DNA from: Pirellulales bacterium
GTDB taxonomy: Bacteria; Planctomycetota; Planctomycetia; Pirellulales; Lacipirellulaceae
Direction of reading: 5' to 3'
Assembly (NCBI GenBank): GCA_022448265.1
Contig: JAKVCC010000003.1
Location: forward strand, 1-64,000
DNA: 64,000 nt
Each line of letters starts with the position of its first letter. Position 1 is the stretch's first letter. Positions 19,743-28,089 of the stretch are shown here, piece by piece. The position numbers and the translations under genes are program-made. The notes beneath the pieces are model-generated. The model was not told the origin of the DNA, did not search any database, and saw only the letters and a list, made by a program, of their open reading frames with translations.

Positions 19743-20137
19743 TTTATGTAAGAGCGGAAAAAGCAACCACACGGCACGCGCGCGGACGGCGCTAGCCGCA
19801 GGTAGTCAAGGTGGCTTCCCAGGCGGCGCCTCGGGCAAAGAAATACGAATCGCTCAGACTACCGCATCGCACTTAAATGGACAACCGACTGCATTGCCAA
19901 AATTGAAATGTTGCGCACTGCTATTGCAATTGACCTGTTCCCGTTGGCTCCCGCGCCTCGTACGACCTTATACCACGGCCGTAACTCTCTGTCCCCTGGT
20001 GCAAAAAACCACTGGCATGGTGATCTTGGTAGCACGGCGACGGTCCTTTGGTATTGGGCAAGTGTATAGCCAGTGTTGATAAGAAAGGGTTTTTCGTATC
20101 GTTAACTGGTACACTCGTGCCGCAGGCCCAGGTGGCC
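19743..20137. other. Intergenic region upstream of dapL
   Basis: About 395 bases between the divergent dapL start and a nitrilase remnant. It must contain the dapL promoter, but I could not pick a convincing -35/-10 pair. No gene, repeat or RNA was recognised. Confidence 0.4.
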
Positions 20138-20464
20138 ATGACAGGAACAAGGGCCAGCCAGAGGCAAAAGATACTGATTGCCACGGCGCAGTTTGAAAAC
20201 TGCGATGGCAACAAGGTGTTTAACCGCGGTCGCATCGACCAGCTAGCCGGGCAGGCCGTGGCGGGTGGAGTCGAAATCGTCAGTTTTCACGAGGGCTGTA
20301 TTCCGGGTTACAGCTGGATCCAACCTTTGGACAAGGCAGAACTGCCCGCCGTTGTTTGTCTGGCAAGAGCGGACCACAGTGCGATTGGAGAGCATCTTTG
20401 CCAGCTAAGATATGTGCTCGTCGCATTAAGATTCCTGGCGGCAACGCCTGTACCGTGCCGGTGA
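20138..20464 (+). pseudogene. N-terminal remnant of a carbon-nitrogen hydrolase (nitrilase family)
   Basis: Starting at ATG 20138, the frame gives KILIATAQFENCDGNKVFNR, then RIDQLAGQAVAGGVEIVSFH and EGCIPGYSW. This is the first roughly 60 residues of a nitrilase-superfamily amidohydrolase, including the glutamate expected as the catalytic base (FHEGCIPGY). After about position 20340 the similarity fades and the frame stops at 20464; the catalytic Lys and Cys segments are missing. A full enzyme is about 270-300 residues, so this is a 5' relic, probably left by a deletion or frameshift. Confidence 0.55.
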
Positions 20465-20494
20465 CCGTGCGGGTCGGGCAACAGGCCGCTCGCC

Positions 20495-23131
20495 TCACAA
20501 TGCGACTCCCTCGGCATCCTCGGCATCCTCGTCCTCGACCGGCACCCGGACCAGCGCCGCTAGCGTATCCCCTTCGTCAAGCGACATGATCCGTACGCCC
20601 TGCGTGTTGCGACCGATCTCATTGAAGTCGCTGACCTTGACCCTTTGGATCTTGCCGCGGGATGTCATCATCATCAATTCGTCAGTTACGTTGACGCCGA
20701 CAATGCCCATGACCGGGCCGTTGCGATCAGTCGTCTTGATATCGCGCAACCCTTTTCCGCCCCGGTTTTGGGTGCGGTAACGGAAAGCCGAGCTGGTTTC
20801 GTCTTCGCTCGAGTCGTCCACCTGGGCGGCATTCGACCCGAAGGGCGTGCGCTTCCCATAGCCGTTCTCGCAAGCAGTGAGCAACGACGAGTCCGGGTCG
20901 GCGACTACCATTCCGACAAGCTTATCGCCCTTACTTAAATTGATACCCTTCACGCCGCTTGTATTGCGACCCATGGGCCGGGCGTCTGCTTCGGTGAAGC
21001 GAATTGCCATGCCACCCGCCGTAGCGAGGATCAATTCGTCGCCCGGCTTGGCTACCACCACGTCAACCAACTCGTCGTCGTCTTTCAGCTTGATGGCAAT
21101 AATGCCGGTCTTCATGGGACGGCTATATGCTTTCAGCAATGTCTTCTTCACCAGTCCATTGCGGGTTGCCATCACGAGCGAATGATCGGGCAGGGTGAAA
21201 TCTCTGACCGCGCGGCAATCGGCAATCTGCTCGTCCTCCGCTAGGTTCAACAGATTAACGACGGCACGCCCCTTCGCATCGCGAGATAGTTGCGGCAGGT
21301 TATAAACCTTTTGCCAGTAGACTTTGCCTTTATTTGTGAAAAACAGCAGGTAGTCGTGAGTACTGGTCACAAAAAGGTGTTCGACTGGATCGTCATCATC
21401 CGTTTTCGCGCCTTTGATACCCTTGCCGCCCCGCCGCTGGGCCCGATAAACGCTCGCGGGCGTACGCTTGATATAGCCATTGTGCGAGATTGAAACGACC
21501 ATATTCTCTTCTTCGATCAAGTCTTCCAAATCAACGTGTCCGATCTCTTCGGAAGAGATCTCCGTGCGCCGCTTGTCGCTATGCTTAGCAATCAACATCT
21601 CACAATCTTCTCGAATGATGGCGTAGATGTTGGCCTGATCAGAAAGAATCGTATTGTAGTTAGCAATCTCGTCGAGCAGGTTGTTGTGCTCGTTAGCTAA
21701 CTTTTCCTGTTCGAGATTAACCAACTGGCCAAGGGTCATTTTGAGGATTGCGTCAGCCTGCACGGGCGTAAGCGAGTACTCCTCAGCCACGCCGCGCTCT
21801 TCTTGGAATTGCGCGAATCCCTTTGCGCCCAAGGCCCGCTCCAAAAGGGTGCCAGGCGTCTTGATTTGCATCAGGGCATGCTTCGCCGCTGGCTGGGTCT
21901 TCGACGCCCTGATCACCCGGATGACTTCGTCAATATTGGCGTGGGCCAGCAGCAAGCCCTGCAACGTGTGCTTGCGATTGCGCGCTTTGGCGAGCAAGAA
22001 ATTCAATCGACGCCGAATCACGGTCACGCGATGCCGAATAAATTCTTCAAGCATCTCTTTCAAATTCAGCACCCGCGGCTTGCCGTCGACGAGAGCCAGA
22101 AGAATGATGGAGAAGGAATCTTGGAGCGGTGAGAACTTGTAGAGCTGGTTCAAGACGACTTCTGGATCAGCATCTCGCTTGAGTTCCAAAATGAGCCGGA
22201 CCGGCTCCTTGAGGTCACTTTCATTGCGTGTCGCGGCAATTCCCGAAATTTTTCCATCGTTGGCGAGTTGGGCGATGCGTTCCTCAATGCGATCGCGGCT
22301 TTGCTGGTAGGGAATTTCGTGGATGATAATCCGCGTTTTTTTACCCACTTCTTCGATACTGGTGCGCGCACGTACGGTAATCGTACTCCGTCCCGTTTCG
22401 TACCCCCTCCATATTGCTTGACGGCCACAAATAATGCCACCCGTGGGAAAGTCCGGACCTGGCACGCACTCCATCAACTCGCGAATAGAGCTATTCGGGT
22501 TATCGAGCAAGGCGATCACACCGCGACAAACCTCTCCCAGGTTGTGCGGCGGAATACTCGTAGCCATTCCAACCGCAATGCCGTTCGCCCCATTCACCAA
22601 AAGGTTGGGGAACTTCGATGGCAACACGGTGGGCTCGGTATGCCTTCCGTCATAGGTCGGCACGAAGTCGACCGTGTCGAGCTTCAAGTCCTCGAGGATC
22701 AGCGCGGCAAAGGAGGAAGTCCTGGCTTCGGTATACCGCATTGCGGCGGGAGGGAGCCCGGCGATCGAACCGAAGTTCCCCTGCTTGTCCACAAGTACGT
22801 GCCGCATGTTCCACTCTTGGGCCATGCGGACCAATGTCGGATAAATCACACTCTCGCCATGCGGATGGTAATTGCCGCTGGTGTCACCAGAAATCTTCGC
22901 ACACTTAACACGAGAGGCACCCGGCGTAAGATTCAGGTCGTTCATTGCCACTAAAATGCGGCGCTGAGAGGGCTTGAGCCCGTCGCGCACATCCGGGAGG
23001 GCTCGGCTGACGATGACGCTCATCGCGTAATTGAGATAGCTGTCTTTCAGCTCCTCTTCGATCGGCAAGTCAACCAAACGCGCGGCGATCGCTTCTTCGG
23101 GGTCGTTAGGACCAGTCGAGTCAGTCGACAC
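20495..23131 (-). CDS. gyrA: DNA gyrase subunit A
   Basis: Type II topoisomerase breakage-reunion subunit, 878 residues. Catalytic Tyr133 lies in AAMRYTEAR. The winged-helix/QRDR segment reads [19 protein letters not shown]: Ser94 is retained (Ser83 in E. coli), but Pro98 replaces E. coli Asp87. The C-terminal beta-pinwheel contains the GyrA box QRRGGKG, which identifies GyrA rather than ParC. The C-terminus is acidic ([11 protein letters not shown]), a usual GyrA trait. The start is GTG 23131 with AAAGGA eight bases upstream. gyrB is not in the window. Confidence 0.96.
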   Translation of the reverse strand: MSTDSTGPNDPEEAIAARLVDLPIEEELKDSYLNYAMSVIVSRALPDVRDGLKPSQRRILVAMNDLNLTPGASRVKCAKISGDTSGNYHPHGESVIYPTLVRMAQEWNMRHVLVDKQGNFGSIAGLPPAAMRYTEARTSSFAALILEDLKLDTVDFVPTYDGRHTEPTVLPSKFPNLLVNGANGIAVGMATSIPPHNLGEVCRGVIALLDNPNSSIRELMECVPGPDFPTGGIICGRQAIWRGYETGRSTITVRARTSIEEVGKKTRIIIHEIPYQQSRDRIEERIAQLANDGKISGIAATRNESDLKEPVRLILELKRDADPEVVLNQLYKFSPLQDSFSIILLALVDGKPRVLNLKEMLEEFIRHRVTVIRRRLNFLLAKARNRKHTLQGLLLAHANIDEVIRVIRASKTQPAAKHALMQIKTPGTLLERALGAKGFAQFQEERGVAEEYSLTPVQADAILKMTLGQLVNLEQEKLANEHNNLLDEIANYNTILSDQANIYAIIREDCEMLIAKHSDKRRTEISSEEIGHVDLEDLIEEENMVVSISHNGYIKRTPASVYRAQRRGGKGIKGAKTDDDDPVEHLFVTSTHDYLLFFTNKGKVYWQKVYNLPQLSRDAKGRAVVNLLNLAEDEQIADCRAVRDFTLPDHSLVMATRNGLVKKTLLKAYSRPMKTGIIAIKLKDDDELVDVVVAKPGDELILATAGGMAIRFTEADARPMGRNTSGVKGINLSKGDKLVGMVVADPDSSLLTACENGYGKRTPFGSNAAQVDDSSEDETSSAFRYRTQNRGGKGLRDIKTTDRNGPVMGIVGVNVTDELMMMTSRGKIQRVKVSDFNEIGRNTQGVRIMSLDEGDTLAALVRVPVEDEDAEDAEGVAL

Positions 23132-23789
23132 GGTGGAATTCCTTTCACGTGGGGCAGCAGCGAGGACACGACAGGCGAAGCCAGCATGCGGGCAGCGCGC
23201 CTTCGGAAGCAGCCCAACTCTGCAGACCGCCCGAGGCTGTAAAACACTAATTTACCAGGGTTCGGAGGGGCTCACAACGGGCCCGTCCTCGGCAATTCCG
23301 GGAACCAGAGCACCCGCCGGCACCAGAACCCATGGGCATACTCCAACTGACAAGCGAAATGGAAGATTGGGGGCTGAACCTCACCCAGCAATTGCAAAGC
23401 GCCAAAGGCTCCGGTGGAGCGAAGCAGACCAATTGGCAACTCCCCTGGCACGCTAATCGCTATTCTGGCGCTGGCTATGGATCTGTCTCTCCAGTGGCAA
23501 AAACAGCTCCTTCTGGAGCCAAGGGAGACGAACTCCTGAGGCCTACAATCGGCCCGTGGTGGCCCGTCGCACGCACTTGCACGGCAGCTGCCCCTAAGTA
23601 AGGCTCTTCCCCCGGCAACCCAATTTTTGGCATTGCTCTAGCGACGTTGCAAAGAACTCTACGTGGTCTTGGCTTCAATCCCGACTGCCCTGGGTTTTTC
23701 CGGCAGGTGGGCTTAAACTAGAGTCCCCATTGAATCCTACATGGAATTGCCACCCAGAATTGCCACCCAGAATTGCCACCACTATAGCC
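23132..23789. other. Intergenic region between gyrA and a DUF6677-like gene
   Basis: About 658 bases separating two divergent genes. Several short open frames exist on both strands, but none resembles a protein family or has a good ribosome-binding site. Apart from a 13-base tandem repeat at its right end I see no structured element. Confidence 0.45.
23744..23782. repeat. 13-base tandem repeat, three units
   Basis: GAATTGCCACCCA is repeated at 23744, 23757 and 23770, the last unit differing in its final two bases. It lies just upstream of the likely start (23790) of the next gene and could vary in copy number. Confidence 0.85.
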
Positions 23790-24425
23790 ATGGTCACCAC
23801 CACCATCCCCGGGACCGATACCTCGAGCAATCTGCCACCAGTAATTGAAATTGAGTTGCGCGAACCCTGGCTGGCAGCCCTATTGGCCTGGGTGCTCCCC
23901 GGACTCGGCCACATTTATCAGGGCCGAATCGGAAAAGGCGTACTTTTTTTTATATGTGTGCTGGGCACGTTCGTGTATGGCATGTATCTAGGCGGGGGCA
24001 AAGTCGTTTATGCCGCCGTGTCTTGGGAGCAACAGTACCGATGGCAATACTTGTGCCAGCTCGGCGTTGGCTTACCCAGCACACCCATGCTTTGGCAGCG
24101 AGAGAAAGCACTCACGGTGCACCGCCGCCGCATAATTCAGAAGAATAGGGGCATGGATGTCGAGCCCGAGTACAAGGGTTTCATGGCGCCTCCCAGATCG
24201 GAGCCCATGCGGTGGAAGGATGATTCGGGGAATTGGTGCCGGCAGCCCAACGAGCTGGCCATGTGGGTTGTAAAGCACCACCCAAATTTTGAACTAGGCA
24301 CGACGTACACCGTCGTCGCCGGCTTGCTCAACATCCTGGTAATCTGCGACGCGGCGGCAGGACCCTTGATCATTTCGCCGGGCAAGGAGAAGGATGAGGA
24401 AAACGAACAGGGCAAAACGAAATAA
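23790..24425 (+). CDS. Membrane protein, DUF6677-like (TM2-type PGLGHIYQG motif)
   Basis: About 211 residues. A hydrophobic segment with EPWLAALLAWVLPGLGHIYQ followed by GRIGKGVLFFICVLGTFVYG resembles TM2-domain hairpins and a planctomycete family I recall as DUF6677. A second hydrophobic segment (VAGLLNILVICDAAAGPLI) precedes a charged C-terminal tail. The middle contains a conserved-looking cytoplasmic or periplasmic loop (EYKGFMAPPRSEPMRWKDD). Function unknown. The ATG at 23790 was preferred over a TTG at 23730 because the extra residues derive from the tandem repeat. A small membrane protein follows 26 bases downstream, probably in the same operon. Confidence 0.78.
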   Translation: MVTTTIPGTDTSSNLPPVIEIELREPWLAALLAWVLPGLGHIYQGRIGKGVLFFICVLGTFVYGMYLGGGKVVYAAVSWEQQYRWQYLCQLGVGLPSTPMLWQREKALTVHRRRIIQKNRGMDVEPEYKGFMAPPRSEPMRWKDDSGNWCRQPNELAMWVVKHHPNFELGTTYTVVAGLLNILVICDAAAGPLIISPGKEKDEENEQGKTK

Positions 24426-24451
24426 CTGTAGCATGAACGGATCGAACCAAA

Positions 24452-24685
24452 GTGCTTTATGAACCTTTGACCTTGCTGCTAAGCTCCCAATTCGCGCCGC
24501 TGCTCGCGGCCGTGAATCTGTGGTACGCACTGCCTCTGATCGTGAGTGTGAGCTTAGTATGCGCTGCAACTCGCCACGAGGAAATCGGTATTATTCTGGG
24601 ACACGCGGTACGCTTTGGCCTCTGGATTATCGCCTTCATGGGCGGCGTAATGGCCGTCCTGAAACTGCTGGACATACTGTCCTAA
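24452..24685 (+). CDS. Small two-helix membrane protein
   Basis: 77 residues starting at GTG 24452. Two or three hydrophobic segments (LWYALPLIVSVSLVCAATRH and GLWIIAFMGGVMAVLKLL) surround a short polar loop with RHEEIGIILGHAVR. No enzymatic motif is visible. Its position 26 bases after the DUF6677-like gene suggests the two act together in the membrane. I think I have seen this pair in other planctomycetes, but cannot verify that. Confidence 0.68.
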   Translation: MLYEPLTLLLSSQFAPLLAAVNLWYALPLIVSVSLVCAATRHEEIGIILGHAVRFGLWIIAFMGGVMAVLKLLDILS

Positions 24686-24721
24686 CGGGACATTACATTC
24701 CGATTCCATTACGCTCCTTGC

Positions 24722-24750
24722 TTGTCGCAGCACCCACACGAATCTATGCT
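24722..24750 (+). promoter_or_regulatory. Putative promoter of tRNA-Arg
   Basis: TTGTCG (24722-24727) and TATGCT (24745-24750) are separated by exactly 17 bases and end 24 bases before the tRNA. Each hexamer matches the sigma-70 consensus at four of six positions. Confidence 0.4.
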
Positions 24751-24774
24751 GCACTCCAACACACTTTAATAAAT

Positions 24775-24848
24775 GCGTCCGTAGCTCAATTGGATAGAGC
24801 ACTGGTCTTCGGAACCAGGGGTTGGAGGTTCGAGTCCTCCCGGGCGTG
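24775..24848 (+). tRNA. tRNA-Arg, anticodon UCG
   Basis: The cloverleaf folds completely by hand. Acceptor GCGTCCG (24775-24781) pairs with CGGGCGT (24841-24847) with two G-U pairs, D-stem GCTC/GAGC, anticodon stem CTGGT/ACCAG around the loop CTTCGGA, and T-stem GGAGG/CCTCC around TTCGAGT. The anticodon TCG reads CGA (Arg). The discriminator base is G and CCA is not encoded. Its 3' half is duplicated at 27021-27074, marking it as a likely integration target. Confidence 0.95.
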
Positions 24849-24850
24849 CT
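24801..24850 (+). repeat. Left direct repeat (attL-like), tRNA-Arg 3' half
   Basis: The 3' half of the tRNA, from the A preceding the anticodon stem to two bases past the discriminator, recurs in the same orientation at 27021-27074. Apart from a four-base insertion in the second copy only four positions differ. This is the pattern left when an element integrates at a tRNA 3' end. Confidence 0.7.
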
Positions 24851-24882
24851 GAACCTAAACCCTGCCGAACCAAGAGTTCTGT

Positions 24883-25071
24883 CGCCTGCCGGTGGTCGGC
24901 TGTGGTAGTCAGGGAGGGAGCCATATCAATGGCTTTAACTCCCTGGCAAATCAAAACGTCGAGATTGCCTACGTCTGCGATCCGGATGAAAAGCGGCGGA
25001 CCACGGCGGCGGGTAAGGCCGGCGATGCCAAGCCCATCGGCGACCTTCGCAAGATCCTCGACGACAAATCA
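24883..25071 (+). pseudogene. N-terminal fragment of a Gfo/Idh/MocA-family oxidoreductase
   Basis: Immediately after the tRNA the frame reads VVGCGSQGGSHINGF, then NVEIAYVCDPDEKRR and GDAKPIGDLRKILDDKS: the NAD-binding Rossmann start of a Gfo/Idh/MocA dehydrogenase (about 60 of the usual 350-450 residues). It has no start codon or TAT signal in the proper place, and after ILDDKS the coding similarity stops abruptly. It is a broken piece, not a functional gene. Confidence 0.65.
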
Positions 25072-25091
25072 AGATCACGGTCGCCGGAGGC

Positions 25092-25145
25092 ATGAATGGC
25101 TACGTGGAGAGTCTCAACAGTCGCTGCCGAGACGAGCCACTATAG
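25092..25145 (+). mobile_element. Short IS3-type transposase-like remnant
   Basis: The frame MNGYVESLNSRCRDEPL followed by TAG resembles the DDE-region pattern of IS3-family OrfB proteins (ENGYxESFNxxLRDExL), where the glutamate of ESFN is the third catalytic acid. Only about 17 codons survive. It adjoins the oxidoreductase fragment, so an insertion followed by deletion may have truncated both. The match is short and could be chance. Confidence 0.35.
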
Positions 25146-25158
25146 TGGGCAAGACTTT

Positions 25159-26742
25159 TTACTTTACAACCCCAGCTTCCTTCATGTCCCAGGCATTTAT
25201 CACATGCGCCCATCCATCGCCACCCTCACTGAAGAAATAGATCTCTTTTGAATCAGCCCTGGTTGGATAAACCCTTGAGGTTATTAGCTGGCGATTATTT
25301 GCGAATACTTCAATAATGGACTTGTCGATAAAAATGTCCAGCCTTAGCAGATCGTCCTCTTCCAGGTGAAGTGGGGCTGAGTGAACTGGAATATCCCGGT
25401 GGTGGGTTGTTTCAAATATCTTGGTCTCATCCTGATGGCCGCTCGTATAAGGGTTAGGGAAAACTCTCATGCTTTTTTCACTCGCACTTGATCTACTGCT
25501 GTCTATGGATAAAGTGCGTTTCCTTTGATCATACTCAATAACTGTGTACTCCTGCATGTCGGGGGAACACAGCACTTTAATCCCTACCTTGTCCGAATTC
25601 ATCGGTGCGATAACAACTTCAATTTCAATCGAACAGCCTTTGATATCGCCTGGCTTGAAAGGCTTGCCTGACGGAAGGTGCCTGTGTTGATGCGTTCGCT
25701 GATTGGTTCTCAATGATCTCAATTCTTTAACTGGCCTAACAAGCACTTTCCCTTCATCGCTGAGATACATCTCAGCCGGAAGCGAACATACATTAAGCCA
25801 GTCTTTGGCTCGTTCAGAGATGGCTCGCTGTTCCTGCACCCATGCAAAAATAATCCTTCTGCCATTAGGGCCTAATATGCTCTCTGAGGCAAAATAGCCG
25901 CCTCCGATCCAGTTCATTCTCCGGTGCGATTCAGGATAGAACCTCTCTCCCTTGTAGTCGCCGATAAAATACTGCTCGCCGTAGAAATGACTGATAAACT
26001 TCAGAACATATTTATCTCCAAGCTTAAAGAATTCCGGGCACGCCGCGTCTTCCCATGGAAGAACCCACCCCATGTCCATTGGTTTTTGCATATCCATAAA
26101 CCTGCCAATGTATTTCCAGTCCAACAGGTCCTTGGACTTCAACAAAAATGGCACTGGCCCTTCGAGATGACTTCCCGGGAATTGCGCATTCCCCATGATC
26201 ATGTAGAACTCTTCCCCCTCTCGCCAAACATAACAATCGTGGGGGGCATACAGCTCGTATTCAGGTTGCCCTTTTTGCGGCGTTGGTAGAACTGGGTTCT
26301 TTGGATGGATCTTCCATTTGATCAGATCCTTATCCTGCGCCGTTGCTATACTTATCCCCCCGGCGACTGGAGGAGAGCCCGGCCAATCCCAAAACACCGC
26401 TGTTGGCACGCCTTCATTGTTGAGCACAGTACAACCACTAAGTGCCACTTCAATAGGCTTTTCATTTTGGAATGCCGCCGGATGCTGCTGCCAGTGCACA
26501 AGATCTTTGCTTGAGATATGGGCCCATCCCCCGCGCCCCAAATAACCCAGGTGATATTTGTTATTGAAGTAAATGCCGCCGTTTACGTCACCGCCGGTAT
26601 AAACAATGTGATACCGGGGACGGTGCAGATCGGACTCAGGCTTGTTTTCTTCTTTTTCATTGCCTTCTGCCACGGCCAAACCTATTCCCAACACACGAGA
26701 CGTGGCAATCAAAAGAACCATCCAAATCATTCGCGTCATCAT
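25159..26742 (-). CDS. Exported GH32-like glycoside hydrolase (beta-fructosidase family) with divergent active-site motifs
   Basis: A 527-residue protein with a signal peptide (MIWMVLLIATSRVLGIGLAVA) and an overall GH32 pattern: a five-bladed propeller with GGDVNGGIYFNNKYHLGYLG, WAHISSKDLVHWQQHP, LYAPHDCYVW and PWEDAACPEFFKL, then a beta-sandwich with SIIEVFANNRQLITSRVYP. The usual NDPNG nucleophile motif reads GDVNG (Asp52 kept), RDP reads PHDC, and the acid/base EC motif reads WEDAAC. Activity on fructans is therefore plausible but unproven. The start at 26742 follows AGGAG. It sits inside the tRNA-bounded segment, and its A+T-richer codons suggest transfer. Confidence 0.8.
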   Translation of the reverse strand: MMTRMIWMVLLIATSRVLGIGLAVAEGNEKEENKPESDLHRPRYHIVYTGGDVNGGIYFNNKYHLGYLGRGGWAHISSKDLVHWQQHPAAFQNEKPIEVALSGCTVLNNEGVPTAVFWDWPGSPPVAGGISIATAQDKDLIKWKIHPKNPVLPTPQKGQPEYELYAPHDCYVWREGEEFYMIMGNAQFPGSHLEGPVPFLLKSKDLLDWKYIGRFMDMQKPMDMGWVLPWEDAACPEFFKLGDKYVLKFISHFYGEQYFIGDYKGERFYPESHRRMNWIGGGYFASESILGPNGRRIIFAWVQEQRAISERAKDWLNVCSLPAEMYLSDEGKVLVRPVKELRSLRTNQRTHQHRHLPSGKPFKPGDIKGCSIEIEVVIAPMNSDKVGIKVLCSPDMQEYTVIEYDQRKRTLSIDSSRSSASEKSMRVFPNPYTSGHQDETKIFETTHHRDIPVHSAPLHLEEDDLLRLDIFIDKSIIEVFANNRQLITSRVYPTRADSKEIYFFSEGGDGWAHVINAWDMKEAGVVK

Positions 26743-26870
26743 CGAACTCCTAGACTTATCTGCAAACATTCTCTATTTGCACGATTACAAACTAGTGCCT
26801 GATCCTGTTGATACAATAATCTTGTTAGAGCCCTCCTGGCAGGATAAAAGCGGGGACTCCGATGACTTTA

Positions 26871-26890
26871 AAAACGGCATGTGCCGTTTT
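26871..26890. terminator. Bidirectional hairpin terminator
   Basis: AAAACGGCA, two bases, then TGCCGTTTT form a perfect nine-base-pair palindrome with an A-run on one side and a T-run (continuing to 26891) on the other. It lies upstream of the GH32 gene within the island. Confidence 0.65.
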
Positions 26891-27020
26891 TAGTCCACTC
26901 GTGTTTTTCATTTGCTTTTATTTCTCGAAAAACAACGCAGTTGTTTGATGTGGATTACAAGGTCATTTAACCGTTGTAAAATGCGAGTATTTCTCCGAAA
27001 CGCCGTGCTTTGAGAGACTC

Positions 27021-27074
27021 ACTGGTGCAACTTCGGAACCAGGGATTGGGGGTTCGAGTCCTCCCAGGTGTGCT
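27021..27074 (+). repeat. Right direct repeat (attR-like), partial tRNA-Arg copy
   Basis: Matches 24801-24850 with one four-base insertion (GCAA within the anticodon arm) and four substitutions; the T-loop TTCGAGTCCTCCC is identical. No matching 5' half of a tRNA can be folded upstream, so this is a tRNA fragment, not a second gene. Confidence 0.7.
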
Positions 27075-27201
27075 AAGGTTTTTGACAATTTGAAAGTTGG
27101 CCCAGCCCCCTCAAGCACGTCCAAGTTTGGATAGATAATTCTTGGCGCGCAACAAGCTGAGGAAGGTGATAGGATGCCACGGGGTGAGCTTCGGAAGCTC
27201 A

Positions 27202-28011
27202 TCAGGAACTCTCGAAAGTTGATTTTCCGAATTCCTTTCCGGTCGCTCGAAGGACTTGTGTGACTCGCTCGTCTGGCCACCGGTCCAGCGGCAAATAATT
27301 TGGGTGCCGGCCTCCGCGGTGTAGCGGATCATTATGCCGGGTGTTGTAGCAGCAAATGAGTGACCAGCGCGGCTCGTCGCTCGTGTTCTGATCGGAGCAA
27401 TGCAACAAATTAGCGTGAAAAAAGATCGCGTCACCAGGCTCCATTTCGCAATACACCAGCTCATGGCGCTCGGCAGCGGCACTTACCCGCTCCGGGTCGG
27501 CTCCAGTCTGATCCCCAGTTTTCACGTGGTCGATGCGTCCAATCAGGTGAGACCCACGCAACACTTGCAAGCAACCGTTTGCGCGCGTTGCTCGATCAAC
27601 AGCGATCAAACAACTCGCCATATTGGGATAAAGACAACCATTGTTATACCAGTAGCCATAATCTTGGTGCCATTCCCAGGCACCGCCCACTCGCGGCTCT
27701 TTGATCATCATTTTATGGTGATAGTGGTAGATCTCGTCGCCCAGCAGGCGCTCCATCATGGAAACGACTCGCTCGGATCTTACGACCGCAGCATAAATAG
27801 AATCGTCATCTAATTCATTTCGCAACGCCAACCGTGTCGCGCCGCCAGACGCATCCTTGCGGGCATAAGATTCCGCGGCCAGAGCTTCATCTGACTTGGC
27901 GCCATGCAATAAACCTGCCATCTCGTCGCTGTCAAACAACCCTCGCTCGAAGATGTAACCATCTTTCTGAAAATTCGTGATCGGTTCATCACGGTCAGTC
28001 GAGAAATTCAT
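27202..28011 (-). CDS. Phytanoyl-CoA dioxygenase (PhyH)-family protein
   Basis: A 269-residue Fe(II)/2-oxoglutarate-dependent oxygenase-like protein. The facial triad is visible: His115 and Asp117 in WEWHQDYGYWY and distal His204 in FFHANLLHCSDQN, with Arg215 (RWSLICCYN) positioned to bind 2-oxoglutarate. Bacterial members hydroxylate varied small molecules; the substrate is unknown. The start at 28011 has AAAGGA six bases upstream; another ATG at 28026 is possible. It is the last gene of a minus-strand run with DUF1501 and DUF1553 genes (78-base gap), which suggests a catabolic or surface-degradation role. Confidence 0.87.
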   Translation of the reverse strand: MNFSTDRDEPITNFQKDGYIFERGLFDSDEMAGLLHGAKSDEALAAESYARKDASGGATRLALRNELDDDSIYAAVVRSERVVSMMERLLGDEIYHYHHKMMIKEPRVGGAWEWHQDYGYWYNNGCLYPNMASCLIAVDRATRANGCLQVLRGSHLIGRIDHVKTGDQTGADPERVSAAAERHELVYCEMEPGDAIFFHANLLHCSDQNTSDEPRWSLICCYNTRHNDPLHRGGRHPNYLPLDRWPDERVTQVLRATGKEFGKSTFESS

Positions 28012-28089
28012 GGCAGTTCCTTTCATCTCGATCCAGGAGGCGGGTGGCTTCTCTCAGCCCATCAGGGCACTTCACACTTTGATGGGTGC

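Larger units (their letters stand above)
24801..27074. mobile_element. Probable decayed genomic island at tRNA-Arg
   Basis: A 2.2-kb segment bounded by the tRNA 3'-half direct repeats. It contains an oxidoreductase fragment, a short transposase-like fragment, an unusual GH32 gene that is visibly richer in A+T than its surroundings, and a hairpin terminator. No integrase gene remains. Known: tyrosine-recombinase islands use tRNA 3' ends and leave a partial copy at the far end. Inferred: this is the remnant of such an island after loss of the recombinase. Confidence 0.5.
26743..27201. other. Intergenic region holding a terminator and the right tRNA repeat
   Basis: A 459-base stretch between the GH32 start and the stop of the phytanoyl-CoA-dioxygenase-like gene. 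It is A+T-rich up to about 27000. It contains a palindromic hairpin at 26871-26890 and the partial tRNA copy at 27021-27074. I see no coding region. Confidence 0.55.

Noticed and set aside
27021-27074. A second tRNA-Arg gene
   Set aside because: Only the 3' half resembles a tRNA. The upstream bases cannot form the acceptor or D arm, and the anticodon loop carries a four-base insertion.
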